32,046 nucleotides of DNA from an uncultured Parabacteroides sp. Lineage in GTDB: Bacteria > Bacteroidota > Bacteroidia > Bacteroidales > Tannerellaceae. A model generated the notes under the pieces. The model made no database searches and was not told the DNA's origin. It saw nothing but the letters and a program-made list of their open reading frames with translations. The stretch covers positions 1 to 32,046 of the forward strand of contig CASFXH010000036.1 in assembly GCA_949298575.1 (NCBI GenBank), written 5' to 3'. Positions 1 through 8,725 of the stretch are shown piece by piece. The stretch's first letter is position 1. Each line of letters opens with the position of its first letter. Position numbers and translations under genes: made by a program.

Positions 1-259
1 GGCGGTTCAACGTCTCCTCGAACGACAAACCTTGCTCGAAAATTCCTCGGAACATAGGGACAATCTCGCGCGTCTTCCGCAACATGACCGCTTGAAACAG
101 ATTCTCCTTACTCCTATAATAATAATGCAGCATCGAATGCGCCACTCCTGCCCTTCGGGCGATAGAGAGCATCTTCGCTCCGTCGTAACCTTTCTCCAAG
201 AACTCGGCTTCCGCCGCTTCCAGGATGGTCTGTTCCGTGTTCTGTTCGTTATTCTTCAT
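1..259 (-). CDS. TetR-family transcriptional regulator, N-terminal part (cut by window start)
   Basis: Read on the minus strand from the ATG at 259, the frame stays open to the window edge and gives 86 residues. It begins with a short polar stretch and then a TetR-type helix-turn-helix: a first helix with ILEAAEAEFLEKGYDG, then MLSIARRAGVAHSMLHYYYRSKENLF. The Y-Y-R-S-K-E-N-L-F end of the recognition helix region is typical of TetR DNA-binding domains. The ligand-binding C-terminal half lies outside the window, so the inducer cannot be guessed. The gene is divergent from the SPOR-protein gene. A dyad overlaps its predicted transcription start, which suggests autorepression. The HTH call is firm; the regulon is unknown. 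Confidence 0.9.
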   Translation of the reverse strand, partial: MKNNEQNTEQTILEAAEAEFLEKGYDGAKMLSIARRAGVAHSMLHYYYRSKENLFQAVMLRKTREIVPMFRGIFEQGLSFEETLNR

Positions 260-273
260 TTGTTTATTTGATA

Positions 274-302
274 TCGACAATTAAGTTCGACAATTTTGTC
301 GA
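274..302. promoter_or_regulatory. Operator-like dyad with an extra half-site, probable TetR-regulator binding site
   Basis: TCGACAA at 287-293 and TTGTCGA at 296-302 are perfect 7-bp inverted arms separated by TT. A third copy of the half-site, TCGACAA, lies in direct orientation at 274-280. The dyad covers the expected start of transcription of the divergent tetR-type gene, the usual place for an autorepressor operator. Binding is inferred, not shown. Confidence 0.6.
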
Positions 303-304
303 TG

Positions 305-334
305 CGAAAGTAGCGAGTTTGTTTGAGGTGGCAA
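305..334 (-). promoter_or_regulatory. Bacteroidetes-type promoter of the TetR-family gene
   Basis: On the minus strand a TTG (334-332) is followed after exactly 19 nt by TACTTTCG (312-305), matching the Bacteroidetes -33 TTG / -7 TAnnTTTG layout with one substitution. Transcription would start near 299, about 40 nt before the ATG and within the operator-like dyad. Confidence 0.6.
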
Positions 335-412
335 GCCGTTTATGCTTATTTAACGCTGAAATCTTTCTCGCGGAGATTCGTGGAGTGTGTAGGTGTTTTG
401 CCGGAAAAGAGT

Positions 413-420
413 TACCTTTG
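413..420 (+). promoter_or_regulatory. -7 box (TACCTTTG) of the HU/SPOR gene
   Basis: TACCTTTG matches the Bacteroidetes -7 consensus exactly. No good TTG is seen at the usual distance upstream. It ends only 5 nt before the chosen ATG at 426, so the transcript may be leaderless or nearly so, unless the start is further upstream. Confidence 0.45.
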
Positions 421-425
421 CTTCC

Positions 426-1406
426 ATGTTACGGATCATAGGACATATTGAGCGTTTGCTTTTGCGGAACGACTGCGTGATTATCCCTCAGTGGGGTGGT
501 TTCGTGTTGCGTGAGGTGCCTGCTTCTTGTGATGAGGAAGGCGTGTGGTTTTATCCGGCTCGTAAGGAGATCTCTTTCAATACGAGCTTGCGGCATACGG
601 ACGGCTTGCTGGCGGAATCGTATATGCAGGTCTATGACGTGGATTATGGGAACGCGGCCGTGATGCTGGAGAAAGATATCGAGGCGATGGGTGACGCGCT
701 GCGAGAGGAGGGCCGGTTAGAGCTCGGACGCGTCGGGTCGTTCCATTTGGGAGAGGAAGGACAGCTGGTCTTCACGCCGGGTATCCCGGATTTGTGGAAT
801 GCCGCTTATTATGGCTTGGAGCCCTTCAGCTTCCCGAAGTTGAAGCCGTTGGTGGTCGAGGAAGTGTCGCCGCGGCCGGCTCCCGCGAAGGACGTGATCT
901 ATATCCCGGTCAATTGTCGCTTCTTGCGGATCGCCGCGGGCGCGGCGGCGGCTTGCGCGTTGTTCTTCCTGCTCTCGACTCCCGTGCGGGAGGTCAATAC
1001 CTCGGCCTATACCGCGAGCTTCATCCCGAGCGAGATGTGGACATCGGAGGCGTCGAGTCAGCCGGTGGTCTCCGTGGAGGAGGAGGCGTCTACGGTGGTT
1101 GTCCAGCCTTCCGTGGAGGAGGAGAAGCCTGTTGAGGAGCCTGTCGAGGTGAAAGCTCCCGCTCCCGCGGTCCGGCAGAAGATGTACCACATCGTGATCG
1201 CCAGCTTCCCGACGGAGCGGCAGGCGGATGAGTTCATCTCGACTGTCGATCGCCAGGCCTGCCCCGGGGTGGACAAGATCTTGAGAGACGGGAAATGCCG
1301 GGTCTACGCGGCCCGTTTCGACAACCGGGAGGAGGCGGAACGCTTCCAGGCGACGCTCCGGGAAAATGAGAAATACAAGGACGCTTGGTTGTTCATCAGC
1401 CGATAA
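426..1406 (+). CDS. HU-CCDC81 / SPOR domain membrane protein
   Basis: 326 residues from the ATG at 426; the frame also has an earlier possible start at 393, but the family begins with MLRIIGHIERLL-like sequence. Residues 1-60 and about 65-130 form the paired HU-CCDC81 domains (PQWGGFVLRE, then LGRVGSFHL). A single hydrophobic segment lies near 165-185 (IAAGAAAACALFFLL). It is followed by a Val/Glu/Pro-rich linker and a C-terminal SPOR domain near 250-320 (YHIVIASFPTERQADEF). SPOR domains bind denuded peptidoglycan glycans at division sites, so the likely place is the inner membrane with the SPOR domain in the periplasm. The role of HU-CCDC81 is not well defined. The helicase gene follows after 18 nt, probably in one transcript. 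The family call is strong; the exact role is inferred. Confidence 0.88.
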   Translation: MLRIIGHIERLLLRNDCVIIPQWGGFVLREVPASCDEEGVWFYPARKEISFNTSLRHTDGLLAESYMQVYDVDYGNAAVMLEKDIEAMGDALREEGRLELGRVGSFHLGEEGQLVFTPGIPDLWNAAYYGLEPFSFPKLKPLVVEEVSPRPAPAKDVIYIPVNCRFLRIAAGAAAACALFFLLSTPVREVNTSAYTASFIPSEMWTSEASSQPVVSVEEEASTVVVQPSVEEEKPVEEPVEVKAPAPAVRQKMYHIVIASFPTERQADEFISTVDRQACPGVDKILRDGKCRVYAARFDNREEAERFQATLRENEKYKDAWLFISR

Positions 1407-1424
1407 GCGACGGTTCAAGGAGAA

Positions 1425-3428
1425 GTGGAATTCCAGATCGATACAGACAATCAAGAGTTTCAAGACGCCGCCCGCTTGATCGCCCATACGCGCCAATCGG
1501 TCTTCCTTACCGGGCGGGCGGGGACGGGCAAGTCTACTTTCCTTAAATATATCTGTAAGCATACGAAGAAAAAGCACGTTGTCCTGGCTCCGACGGGCAT
1601 CGCCGCGATCAACGCGGGAGGCGTGACGCTGCATTCCTTCTTCAAGCTCCCCTTCCGCCCCCTCTTGCCTGACGACCCGGACTTGAGCCTAAAGAACGGG
1701 CGCATCTTCGAATTCTTCAAGTACAGCAAGTCGCATCGTAAGCTTCTCGCCGAGGTGGAGCTCGTCATCATCGACGAGATCTCGATGGTGAGGGCGGACA
1801 TTATCGATTGCGTGGACCGTATCCTCCGGGTCTATTCGGGCAACATGCGCCTGCCGTTCGGGGGGAAACAGCTGCTGCTTGTGGGCGACGTCTTCCAGCT
1901 GGAGCCGGTCGTCCCGTCGGACCAGAAGGAGATCTTGAGCCTCTTCTATCCCAGCCCTTTCTTCTTCTCCGCCAGGGTTTTCTCTGAGATCAACCTGGTG
2001 CCGGTCGAGCTGAGGAAGGTCTATCGGCAGACCGACGCCTCTTTCATCTGCGTCTTGGACAAGATCCGGCAGAACCGCGCCGGGCAGGCCGACCTGGCCC
2101 TCCTCAACACCCGCTGCTTCCCCAGCTTCGAGCCGAGGACGGAGGATATGTACGTCACGCTCGCCACCCGCCGCGACCAGGTGGATTATATTAATGAGAA
2201 GAACCTCGCCGCCCTGCCCGGCGAGGAGTTCGTCTCGGTGGGGAAGATCGAGCGCGATTTTCCCCAATCATCCTTGCCCACCCAGCTCCACCTCGCCCTC
2301 AAGGAGCAGGCTCAGGTGATCTTCATCGAGAACGACCGCTCGCGGCGTTGGGTCAATGGGACGATCGGCATCGTGTCGGGCATCGAGGAAGGGGGGCGGG
2401 TCTATGTCCTCCTCGAAGACGGGCGTGAGCATCTCGTCGAGCGTTCCGTGTGGCGCAATTATAAATATACGTACAACGAGAAGGAGAAGCGCGTCGAGGA
2501 GGAGGTCATCGGCACCTTCGAGCAACTCCCCCTCCGCCTGGCCTGGGCCATCACCGTCCATAAGAGCCAGGGGCTGACGTTCAGCCGCGTCGTGGTCGAC
2601 CTCTCCGGGGGCGTCTTCGCCGGCGGGCAGACCTACGTCGCCCTGAGCCGCTGCGCCTCGCTCGAGGGACTCGTCTTGCGCGAGCGGCTGACGCCCAGGG
2701 AGATCTTCATCCGGCGGGAGATCGTCGAATTCAGCGCGCGCTTCAACGACCGGGCCCTCATCGAACGATGCCTCGAAGAGAGCGCCGCTGAGCTGGCCTA
2801 TGCCCAAGCGGCGGAATGCTTCGCGAAAGGCGACATGCGCGGGGCGGTCGAGGCTTTCGCCACGGCCGTCGCCAAGCGCGACGACCTGGGCAAGCCCCTC
2901 GTGCGCCGCCTCCTCAGTCGCAAGCTCGAGACGATCAACATCCTCAAGGCCAAGGTCAAGGACCTCCGCGACGAGCTGGCCCAGACCCGCGAGGCGCAGC
3001 GCGAGTTCGCTCACGAATACTACCTGATGGGCAACGAGTGCGTCACCAAGGCGCACGACCCGCGGGCCGCCCTCCGCAGTTTCGACAAGGCCCTGCGGCT
3101 CGACCCGACGCTGGTCGACGCGTGGGTGCGCAAGGGCGTGACCCTCCTCGACCTGGGCGAGGACTACGAGGCCCAAGTCTGCCTCAACGAGGCCTGCCGC
3201 CTTAGCCCCACTTCCTTCAAAGCCTTCTACAACAGGGGAAAATGTCGCCTCAAACTCCGCTATTGGGAGGAGGCGGCCAGCGACTTGGAGCGGGCTTGCC
3301 ATTTGAAACCCAAGCATGTGGCCGCCCACGAATACCTGGCCGACGCTTACGATGCCCTGGGCGACATCCCCCTGGCCGAGAAGCACCGCCTCATCGCCGA
3401 GGCACTCCGGCGGCGGAAAGGTGTCTGA
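1425..3428 (+). CDS. Pif1-like DNA helicase with C-terminal TPR repeats
   Basis: 667 residues from a GTG start directly behind a GGAG; no ATG lies near the conserved N-terminus. Walker A GRAGTGKST is at about 31-39, Walker B VIIDEISMV near 113-121, the GGKQLLLVGDVFQLEP motif follows, and WAITVHKSQGLTFSR with YVALSRC supplies the C-terminal SF1B motifs. This is the Pif1/RecD2-like superfamily 1B 5'-3' helicase type. From about 450 onward the protein changes to tetratricopeptide repeats (for instance ALRSFDKALRLDP and AASDLERACHLKP), after a coiled stretch near 500. TPRs normally bind partner proteins, so a cytoplasmic helicase docking on a complex is likely. It lies 18 nt after the SPOR gene. 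The helicase call is strong; the substrate is unknown. Confidence 0.9.
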   Translation: MEFQIDTDNQEFQDAARLIAHTRQSVFLTGRAGTGKSTFLKYICKHTKKKHVVLAPTGIAAINAGGVTLHSFFKLPFRPLLPDDPDLSLKNGRIFEFFKYSKSHRKLLAEVELVIIDEISMVRADIIDCVDRILRVYSGNMRLPFGGKQLLLVGDVFQLEPVVPSDQKEILSLFYPSPFFFSARVFSEINLVPVELRKVYRQTDASFICVLDKIRQNRAGQADLALLNTRCFPSFEPRTEDMYVTLATRRDQVDYINEKNLAALPGEEFVSVGKIERDFPQSSLPTQLHLALKEQAQVIFIENDRSRRWVNGTIGIVSGIEEGGRVYVLLEDGREHLVERSVWRNYKYTYNEKEKRVEEEVIGTFEQLPLRLAWAITVHKSQGLTFSRVVVDLSGGVFAGGQTYVALSRCASLEGLVLRERLTPREIFIRREIVEFSARFNDRALIERCLEESAAELAYAQAAECFAKGDMRGAVEAFATAVAKRDDLGKPLVRRLLSRKLETINILKAKVKDLRDELAQTREAQREFAHEYYLMGNECVTKAHDPRAALRSFDKALRLDPTLVDAWVRKGVTLLDLGEDYEAQVCLNEACRLSPTSFKAFYNRGKCRLKLRYWEEAASDLERACHLKPKHVAAHEYLADAYDALGDIPLAEKHRLIAEALRRRKGV

Positions 3429-3474
3429 GTCTCCCTTCTTCCTCAGGAACTAAATGAATGGGATATATAGGTGT

Positions 3475-3612
3475 TAGCGCATATGGCATATATATACTAG
3501 CGCATATGGCATATATATGTGATCATATGTAGCATATATATGCTAATCTATCTAACATATATATGCTAATCTATCTAACATATATATGCTACATGATATC
3601 ACATATGGATAT
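3475..3612. repeat. AT-rich tandem array, 23-bp period (six units, last one degenerate)
   Basis: Units start at 3475, 3498, 3521, 3544, 3567 and 3590, each exactly 23 bp. Units 1 and 2 share TAGCGCATATGGCATATATA. Units 4 and 5 are identical (beginning TAATCTATCTAA, then CATATATATGC). Unit 3 is intermediate and unit 6 only partly matches. Nearly all contain CATATATAT. A perfect palindrome, AGCATATATATGCT, lies at 3531-3544. The array sits between the convergent 3' ends of the helicase gene (47 nt away) and the DUF5916 gene. It could act as a bidirectional terminator or a protein-binding array; no T-run is seen. Confidence 0.85.
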
Positions 3613-3614
3613 AA
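3602..3614. repeat. 13-bp direct repeat shared with the start region of the DUF5916 gene
   Basis: CATATGGATATAA occurs identically here and at 6294-6306, on either side of the DUF5916 gene. The second copy includes that gene's start codon (minus strand). It may be chance in AT-rich DNA or a mark of a past duplication or insertion. Confidence 0.5.
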
Positions 3615-3644
3615 CATTCCTCAAGACCGGTATGTGTTTGGCAT

Positions 3645-6296
3645 CTAGAGGCTGAACCAATAGCTGAGCTTGAGCATGAAAGTGTCGGTCGAGGGGAGGT
3701 CGCGCATGCGGCCGAGGTTGCTGCCCCAGCCGGCGCGGTAGTGGGAGTCTTGGTTCGACATGCGGTGCTCCCAGACGAAGTAGAGTGTCGAGCCGGGGAG
3801 GTACTCCCAACGGGCCACGAGGTTGGATCGGAACTCGTTGAAACTGAAGTCGGGATTGGGGAAGGAGAGGCGCTTCCCGTCGGCCGTGTGGGCCTCGTAG
3901 TGGAGGTCGTCGCGGAGGTGGTAGTCGAGGGGCGTCGTGCGCTTCGAGAGGTCGCGCGACTCGGTGTCGGCGGCCAGGGCGAAGCGGTCGTAGCGGGCGA
4001 TGGAGGTGAAGGGGGCGCCGTAGAACTGGATGGAGACATCGGGCGTGAGGTTGACTTGGACCTTGAGGGTGAGGCCATAAGTGCGTTGCGCCATGCGTGC
4101 GACGACGTAGGCGGGCGGGGCGTCGGAGGGCCGTTCGAAGGTGGTGTGGGTGACGTATTGCGTCTGGTCCTTGTTCCAGGCGTAGTTGAGCTCGCCGGCG
4201 AGGTGGAGGTGGTTGCCCACGCGCCACGTGAGGCTGGGGGCGAAGGTGTTGTAGCGGTTGCCCTCGAAGTTGTGGTCGCCGTCGTATTTGAGGGTGAGCA
4301 TGAGGCGCCGGGCCTTGTCGGTGTTGAACTTGAAGGAGGTGAGGAAATAGGGTCCGAAGCGCATGTCGGGGCCCCCGCGGAGGAGGCGGCTGTCGAGTTT
4401 CCCCCAGCCGAAGGTCTCCTTGATGTCCCACTCGAGGCGGTTCATGGTCATGCTTTGCCATCGGATGGCGGCCGTGTGGCTGAAGGGTGTGCCGCCGTAG
4501 TTCCACATGTTCTTTTGGCTTAGGGTGAGGGCGTTGTATCGGAAGATCTTCCAGATGTCGGTCTGCCGGTACATGAGCTCGGTCTCGTTGGCCAGGTAGT
4601 CGGTCTCCTTCATGTAGCCGATGTCGTTGAGGTCGAAGCCGGGTGACGACCAGGTGAAGGTCTCGGAGAAGTTCCACTTGGCGTTGCCTTTCCGTCCTAC
4701 CTTAATATACCCCCCCGTCCCGGTGAGGGATCGGCGCGTGGGGTCGACACCGAGGTAGTCGGCCGACGAGGCGCGTTGGTAGTAATGGGTCGCCTCTCGC
4801 TGGAGGGCGGTGATGGCTCGCTCCGAGCCGTGGAGGGAGCTGAGCATGCCTTTCATCTCGATGTAGTAGAGGCGGTTGTTGAAGTATTGGGTGAAGTCGA
4901 TGCCGGCGGTGATGGCGTGGCGGGGCATGAGGTCGTCGAGGCCCGTCTCGTGGAGGGCCCGGTTGACGGAGGTGATCATGCCTCCGAGGAGGGTGTTGCC
5001 TTGCCAGTTCTTCTGCAGGCGGAGGACGGTGTAGTTGGTCAAGGGCTCGACGACTTCCTTGGATTCCTTCCCGTCGCGTGTGACCTTCGCCGACGACCGG
5101 GCGGTGAGGCTTTCCATGAGGCCGACGGTCAGTCCGTGCCGGTTGGTCCCGGTGAGCTTCAGGGCGGCGATGATGGGGACGTTGTCTTGCCGGCAGGCGA
5201 AGCTGCGGGTGTTGTCGATGTCTTGTGGCGAGTAGCTGGGGGCGGCTCCGATGCGGCGGGAGTAGAACATCATGTCGTCTCCGTTGGAGAAGTCGAGGAT
5301 GTGTTTCCCCTCGAGGAAGAAGGGGCGCTTCTCGTCGTAGAAGGTCTCGTAGGCGGTGAGGTTCATGACTGAGGGGTCGAGCTCGACCTGTCCGAAGTCG
5401 GGGTTGACGGTGAGGTCGAGGGTGAAGTCGGAGAGGGCGAACTTGGCGTCGAAGCCGGCGTCGCCGTTCCAGCTGTGGCCGTCCTGATAAGGGCTCCCGT
5501 CGATCCGTGGCTCGCGTCGATACTGGCCCATGACGTAGGGGAGGAACTCGATGCCCCGGGGCTTCGGCAAGCTGTCCATGCCGTGCATCTCGCCGAAGGA
5601 GAAGACGTGTCCGTTGTTCTTCAGGGGGATCATGCTCCAGTTCTGCACCTCGTTGTTGCGTCGGATGATGCGCCGGACGTGGAGGCCCCAGATGCCGTCG
5701 TCGTTCTTCTGGTTGTAGCGCAGTTGGCTGAAAGGTATGCGTAGTTCGGCCGTCCACGAGGAGTCGGCCTCATGGATGGCGGTGCGCCCTTCCCAGACGG
5801 CGTTCCAGCTCAGGTTGACGGAGAGCTTGTCGGTCACGACGAGGTCGGTCCGGTTGCCGCCGAGGTTGAGGTTGAACTCCGGCGCCGCCCGGAAGTCGTG
5901 GTAGGTGTCGAAGGCGATGCTCACGAGGTCGCCCAGGCTGTTGTCGTCGCGGTTCCCGATGAAGCGGTTCATGAGCTCGGGGCGCGCGTCCTTGCAATAG
6001 ACGCCGACGTAGATGTTCTTGTCGTCATAGAAAAGCTTGACCCTCGTCTCGGAAGGCGAGATGGCCCGCTCGTAGGGAATGATCTGCACGAACCGGTCGG
6101 ACCACGTGCCTCGCCGTCGCCAAACCTCGTCGTCGAGCCGCCCGTCGATGACTGGCCGCTCCCCCTGTAGCTTTTCGATCGTATAGACCCGTTTGTAGGC
6201 CTTCTCGAAAGGGACGATCGAGTCACTCTGCGCCTTCGCCCCAATGGCCGAAAGGAGCAAGCCCATGCAGAAGAGGAAGGACGCGGAGTGGCTCAT
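3645..6296 (-). CDS. CBM9-like / DUF5916 outer-membrane protein
   Basis: 883 residues from the ATG at 6296; an upstream in-frame extension to 6395 overlaps the preceding gene and lies before a clear signal peptide (MSHSASFLFCMGLLLSAIGAKA). Residues about 35-230 look like a carbohydrate-binding family 9 domain (PVIDGRLDDEVWRR, YVGVYCKD). The segment NLTAYETFYDEKRPFFLEG is a hallmark of DUF5916. The rest is rich in alternating Tyr/Trp/Leu strands and ends in KLSYWFSL, consistent with an outer-membrane beta-barrel. Such proteins are common in Bacteroidota; their substrate is unknown. The gene starts 14 nt after the GH3 gene, so the two are probably co-transcribed. No susC/susD pair is nearby. 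The family call is firm; the role in sugar handling is inferred. Confidence 0.85.
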   Translation of the reverse strand: MSHSASFLFCMGLLLSAIGAKAQSDSIVPFEKAYKRVYTIEKLQGERPVIDGRLDDEVWRRRGTWSDRFVQIIPYERAISPSETRVKLFYDDKNIYVGVYCKDARPELMNRFIGNRDDNSLGDLVSIAFDTYHDFRAAPEFNLNLGGNRTDLVVTDKLSVNLSWNAVWEGRTAIHEADSSWTAELRIPFSQLRYNQKNDDGIWGLHVRRIIRRNNEVQNWSMIPLKNNGHVFSFGEMHGMDSLPKPRGIEFLPYVMGQYRREPRIDGSPYQDGHSWNGDAGFDAKFALSDFTLDLTVNPDFGQVELDPSVMNLTAYETFYDEKRPFFLEGKHILDFSNGDDMMFYSRRIGAAPSYSPQDIDNTRSFACRQDNVPIIAALKLTGTNRHGLTVGLMESLTARSSAKVTRDGKESKEVVEPLTNYTVLRLQKNWQGNTLLGGMITSVNRALHETGLDDLMPRHAITAGIDFTQYFNNRLYYIEMKGMLSSLHGSERAITALQREATHYYQRASSADYLGVDPTRRSLTGTGGYIKVGRKGNAKWNFSETFTWSSPGFDLNDIGYMKETDYLANETELMYRQTDIWKIFRYNALTLSQKNMWNYGGTPFSHTAAIRWQSMTMNRLEWDIKETFGWGKLDSRLLRGGPDMRFGPYFLTSFKFNTDKARRLMLTLKYDGDHNFEGNRYNTFAPSLTWRVGNHLHLAGELNYAWNKDQTQYVTHTTFERPSDAPPAYVVARMAQRTYGLTLKVQVNLTPDVSIQFYGAPFTSIARYDRFALAADTESRDLSKRTTPLDYHLRDDLHYEAHTADGKRLSFPNPDFSFNEFRSNLVARWEYLPGSTLYFVWEHRMSNQDSHYRAGWGSNLGRMRDLPSTDTFMLKLSYWFSL

Positions 6297-6310
6297 ATGG
6301 ATATAATATA

Positions 6311-8695
6311 TTATAAGGTAATCGTCTTTTGAAGGGGCAGGTCCTTCGAGGAGCCACCGACGAGGAAGAGGAAGTCGCCCGGCTCCAGCTTCCATTGCCC
6401 GTTGCCTTGGTAAAGTTCCAGCTCCTTCTTGTCGATCTCGAGCGACACTTCTTGGCTTTGGCCCGCCGCGAGGTGTACTCGTTTGAAGGCTTTCAGCTGG
6501 AGGATCGGTGTCGCGTGAGAGGTCACGACGTCGCGCATATATACTTGTACCACTTCATCCCCATCCCTGGAGCCCGTATTGGTGAGTCGTACCTTGATTC
6601 GGATTTTCGAAGCCTCTGGCGTGACGTCCAGCTGGTCGTAGCGGAAGGTGGTGTAGCTGAGGCCGTATCCAAACGGATAGTAGGCTTCGCCGGTTCCCTC
6701 GACATAGTTGCTCCTGTTCTGGTAACGGTTATGATTGTAGAAGACCGGTACTTGTCCGACACTCTCGGGGACGGAGACGGCGAGGCGTCCCGCGGGGTTG
6801 TAATCGCCAAACAAGACGTCGGCCACCGCGTTACCTCCTTCCACGCCAGGATACCAAGCGTCGATGAGCGCGTCGGCCTGCTCATGGCAGGGTTTCACGA
6901 CGAGTGGGCGTCCTTTGATGAGGACGACGACTAGGGGTTTCCCCGTCTTTTTCATTAAGTCCAAGAGTTCGAGTTGCCGGCCCATGAGGTCGAGCGTCTT
7001 CCGGTCGTTCCCCTCTCCGCTCTCCATGTCGCTCATCTCGTTTTGGCTCGCTTTGGCAGCGCCTGTCGCCTCGAATTCAGAACGGAAGTCGCGTGCGCTG
7101 GAACCACCGAGCACGAGGACGATCGCGTCGCTCGCTTGGGCTACTTCCTGCGCTTCTTCAAGTCCCGCGCTAGACATGTCGCGGATCGCGCAGCCTTTTG
7201 CGTAGCGGACGACGGTTTCTTTCGATACTGCCCGACGGATACCTTCGAGCACCGTGATGACATTCCCGTCCGCTTGGGGTGCGGTGTAGTCGCCCAATTG
7301 ATTGTAAGGCGTGTCGGCATTGGGTCCAATGACCGCGATCGAGCGGATCTCCTTGCTCAAAGGCAACGTCTGGTTCTCATTTTTCAGGAGCACGATGGAT
7401 TGGCGAGCGACTTCACGAGCCAATTCGCGATGGGCTGCCAATTCTTCTTTCGTCAGCCCTTCTTCCGCCTCGCGGAACGGCTTGTCGAACAGTCCCCATT
7501 GGAATTTCAATTTGAGGAGCTTGCGTACGGCGTTGTCGATCATTTCCTCTTTTATTTTGCCCTCCTTCACGAGTTCTTCGAGCCCCAAGAACGCTTGTCC
7601 GCCCAGATCGGACTCCACGCCAGCTTCTAACGCGATTCGTCCGGCGTCTTTGCGGTCGGCCGCCACGCCCATTCCCGTCATGCCATCAATGGAAAATAAG
7701 TCGGATACCACGAAACCTTTAAAGTTCCATGTGTTTTTGAGCAAGTCGGTGAGCAAGAACTTATTCCCAGTGCAAGGCACGCCGTCGATCTCGTTATATG
7801 AAGTCATGATGGATAACAATCCGGCGTCGACAACCTTTTCAAAGGGAGGAAGAATCTGTTCCATGAGCTCGGTCGTGCCAAGGTGAGCGGATCCACCATT
7901 GTGCCCCCCCTCGGTCGAACCGTAAGCCGTAAAGTGTTTTACGGTTGAGATGACCGGAAACTCGGAATCCTCTTGCATCCCTTTTACCACCGCTGCTCCT
8001 AAAGTCCCCGCGAGGAAAGGATCCTCTCCAAAGCCCTCCTCGACACGCGACCACCGAGCGTCTTTAGCCAAATCGACGACTGGGCCATAGCCGATGTGCC
8101 CCCCCTGTTTTCGCACTTCCGTAGCCTGAGCCGCCCCAAGTTGACGGAGCAAATCCGGATTCCAAGTGGAAGCTTGTCCAATACCGGTTGGGAATGAGGT
8201 TGTCCCTATCGCCATGTGCCCGTGCGGACATTCTTCCGCCAAGAGGACGGGGATACCTAACCGGGTGTTCTCGATGCAGAATTTTTGAAGCATATTGGTC
8301 GCCGTGATCGCGTACGTTGGATTTAATCCGTTCGTGAGCGTTTTCTGGGTCCAAGGATCGGCTCGCATGAAGCCCCAGAGGGTACCTGTCCCTAGCTTGA
8401 CGATCGTTTCGTCGGCCTCGGGCGTAAGTGAGATTTTTTCACCTTCACGAATGTAAAGCGGCCAACCGAACTTGGCGAGCGTTTGTCCGATCTTTTCCTT
8501 CAGTGTCATTTGCTGAAGCAAGTCCTCGACACGTTCGTCGATTGGCGCTGTGGGGTCTTCATAAATATCTTTCGTGTTGTTCTTGTTAAAATCGATCCAA
8601 TCCTTGTGATAAATTTTCTTGTTGTCGTTAGCCGCAAAAGCGGATGTCGCCAGCCCAAACAAGGCGCAGCAGGCCCAAAGCGTTCGTATTCTCAT
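6311..8695 (-). CDS. Secreted glycoside hydrolase family 3 (beta-glucosidase-like)
   Basis: 794 residues from the ATG at 8695; an in-frame TTG at 8728 is less likely because the ATG begins a normal signal peptide (MRIRTLWACCALFGLATSAFA). The N-terminal TIM barrel carries TVKHFTAYGSTEGG and the nucleophile motif GFVVSDLFSIDG, with Asp near residue 332. The alpha/beta sandwich follows (SIVLLKNENQTLPL, IAVIGPNAD). A C-terminal fibronectin type III-like domain ends the protein (PFGYGLSYTTF onward). Length and order match periplasmic BglX-type GH3 enzymes, which remove beta-linked glucose or xylose from oligosaccharide ends. The sugar cannot be told from sequence alone. The gene is divergent from the polyene operon with a 113-bp shared promoter region, and is followed by the DUF5916 gene. 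Confidence 0.92.
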   Translation of the reverse strand: MRIRTLWACCALFGLATSAFAANDNKKIYHKDWIDFNKNNTKDIYEDPTAPIDERVEDLLQQMTLKEKIGQTLAKFGWPLYIREGEKISLTPEADETIVKLGTGTLWGFMRADPWTQKTLTNGLNPTYAITATNMLQKFCIENTRLGIPVLLAEECPHGHMAIGTTSFPTGIGQASTWNPDLLRQLGAAQATEVRKQGGHIGYGPVVDLAKDARWSRVEEGFGEDPFLAGTLGAAVVKGMQEDSEFPVISTVKHFTAYGSTEGGHNGGSAHLGTTELMEQILPPFEKVVDAGLLSIMTSYNEIDGVPCTGNKFLLTDLLKNTWNFKGFVVSDLFSIDGMTGMGVAADRKDAGRIALEAGVESDLGGQAFLGLEELVKEGKIKEEMIDNAVRKLLKLKFQWGLFDKPFREAEEGLTKEELAAHRELAREVARQSIVLLKNENQTLPLSKEIRSIAVIGPNADTPYNQLGDYTAPQADGNVITVLEGIRRAVSKETVVRYAKGCAIRDMSSAGLEEAQEVAQASDAIVLVLGGSSARDFRSEFEATGAAKASQNEMSDMESGEGNDRKTLDLMGRQLELLDLMKKTGKPLVVVLIKGRPLVVKPCHEQADALIDAWYPGVEGGNAVADVLFGDYNPAGRLAVSVPESVGQVPVFYNHNRYQNRSNYVEGTGEAYYPFGYGLSYTTFRYDQLDVTPEASKIRIKVRLTNTGSRDGDEVVQVYMRDVVTSHATPILQLKAFKRVHLAAGQSQEVSLEIDKKELELYQGNGQWKLEPGDFLFLVGGSSKDLPLQKTITL

Positions 8696-8725
8696 GTGTT
8701 TTTTAAAGATATTATTGATGATGGG

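Noticed and set aside
32-271. 79-codon plus-strand frame at the window start
   Set aside because: It lies opposite a convincing TetR helix-turn-helix on the minus strand.
2268-3386. 372-codon minus-strand frame opposite the helicase TPR region
   Set aside because: The TPR and helicase motifs are in the plus frame; the opposite frame has no domain.
3645-8695. Polysaccharide utilisation locus
   Set aside because: GH3 and a CBM9-DUF5916 protein alone are not enough; there is no SusC/SusD pair and no sensor.
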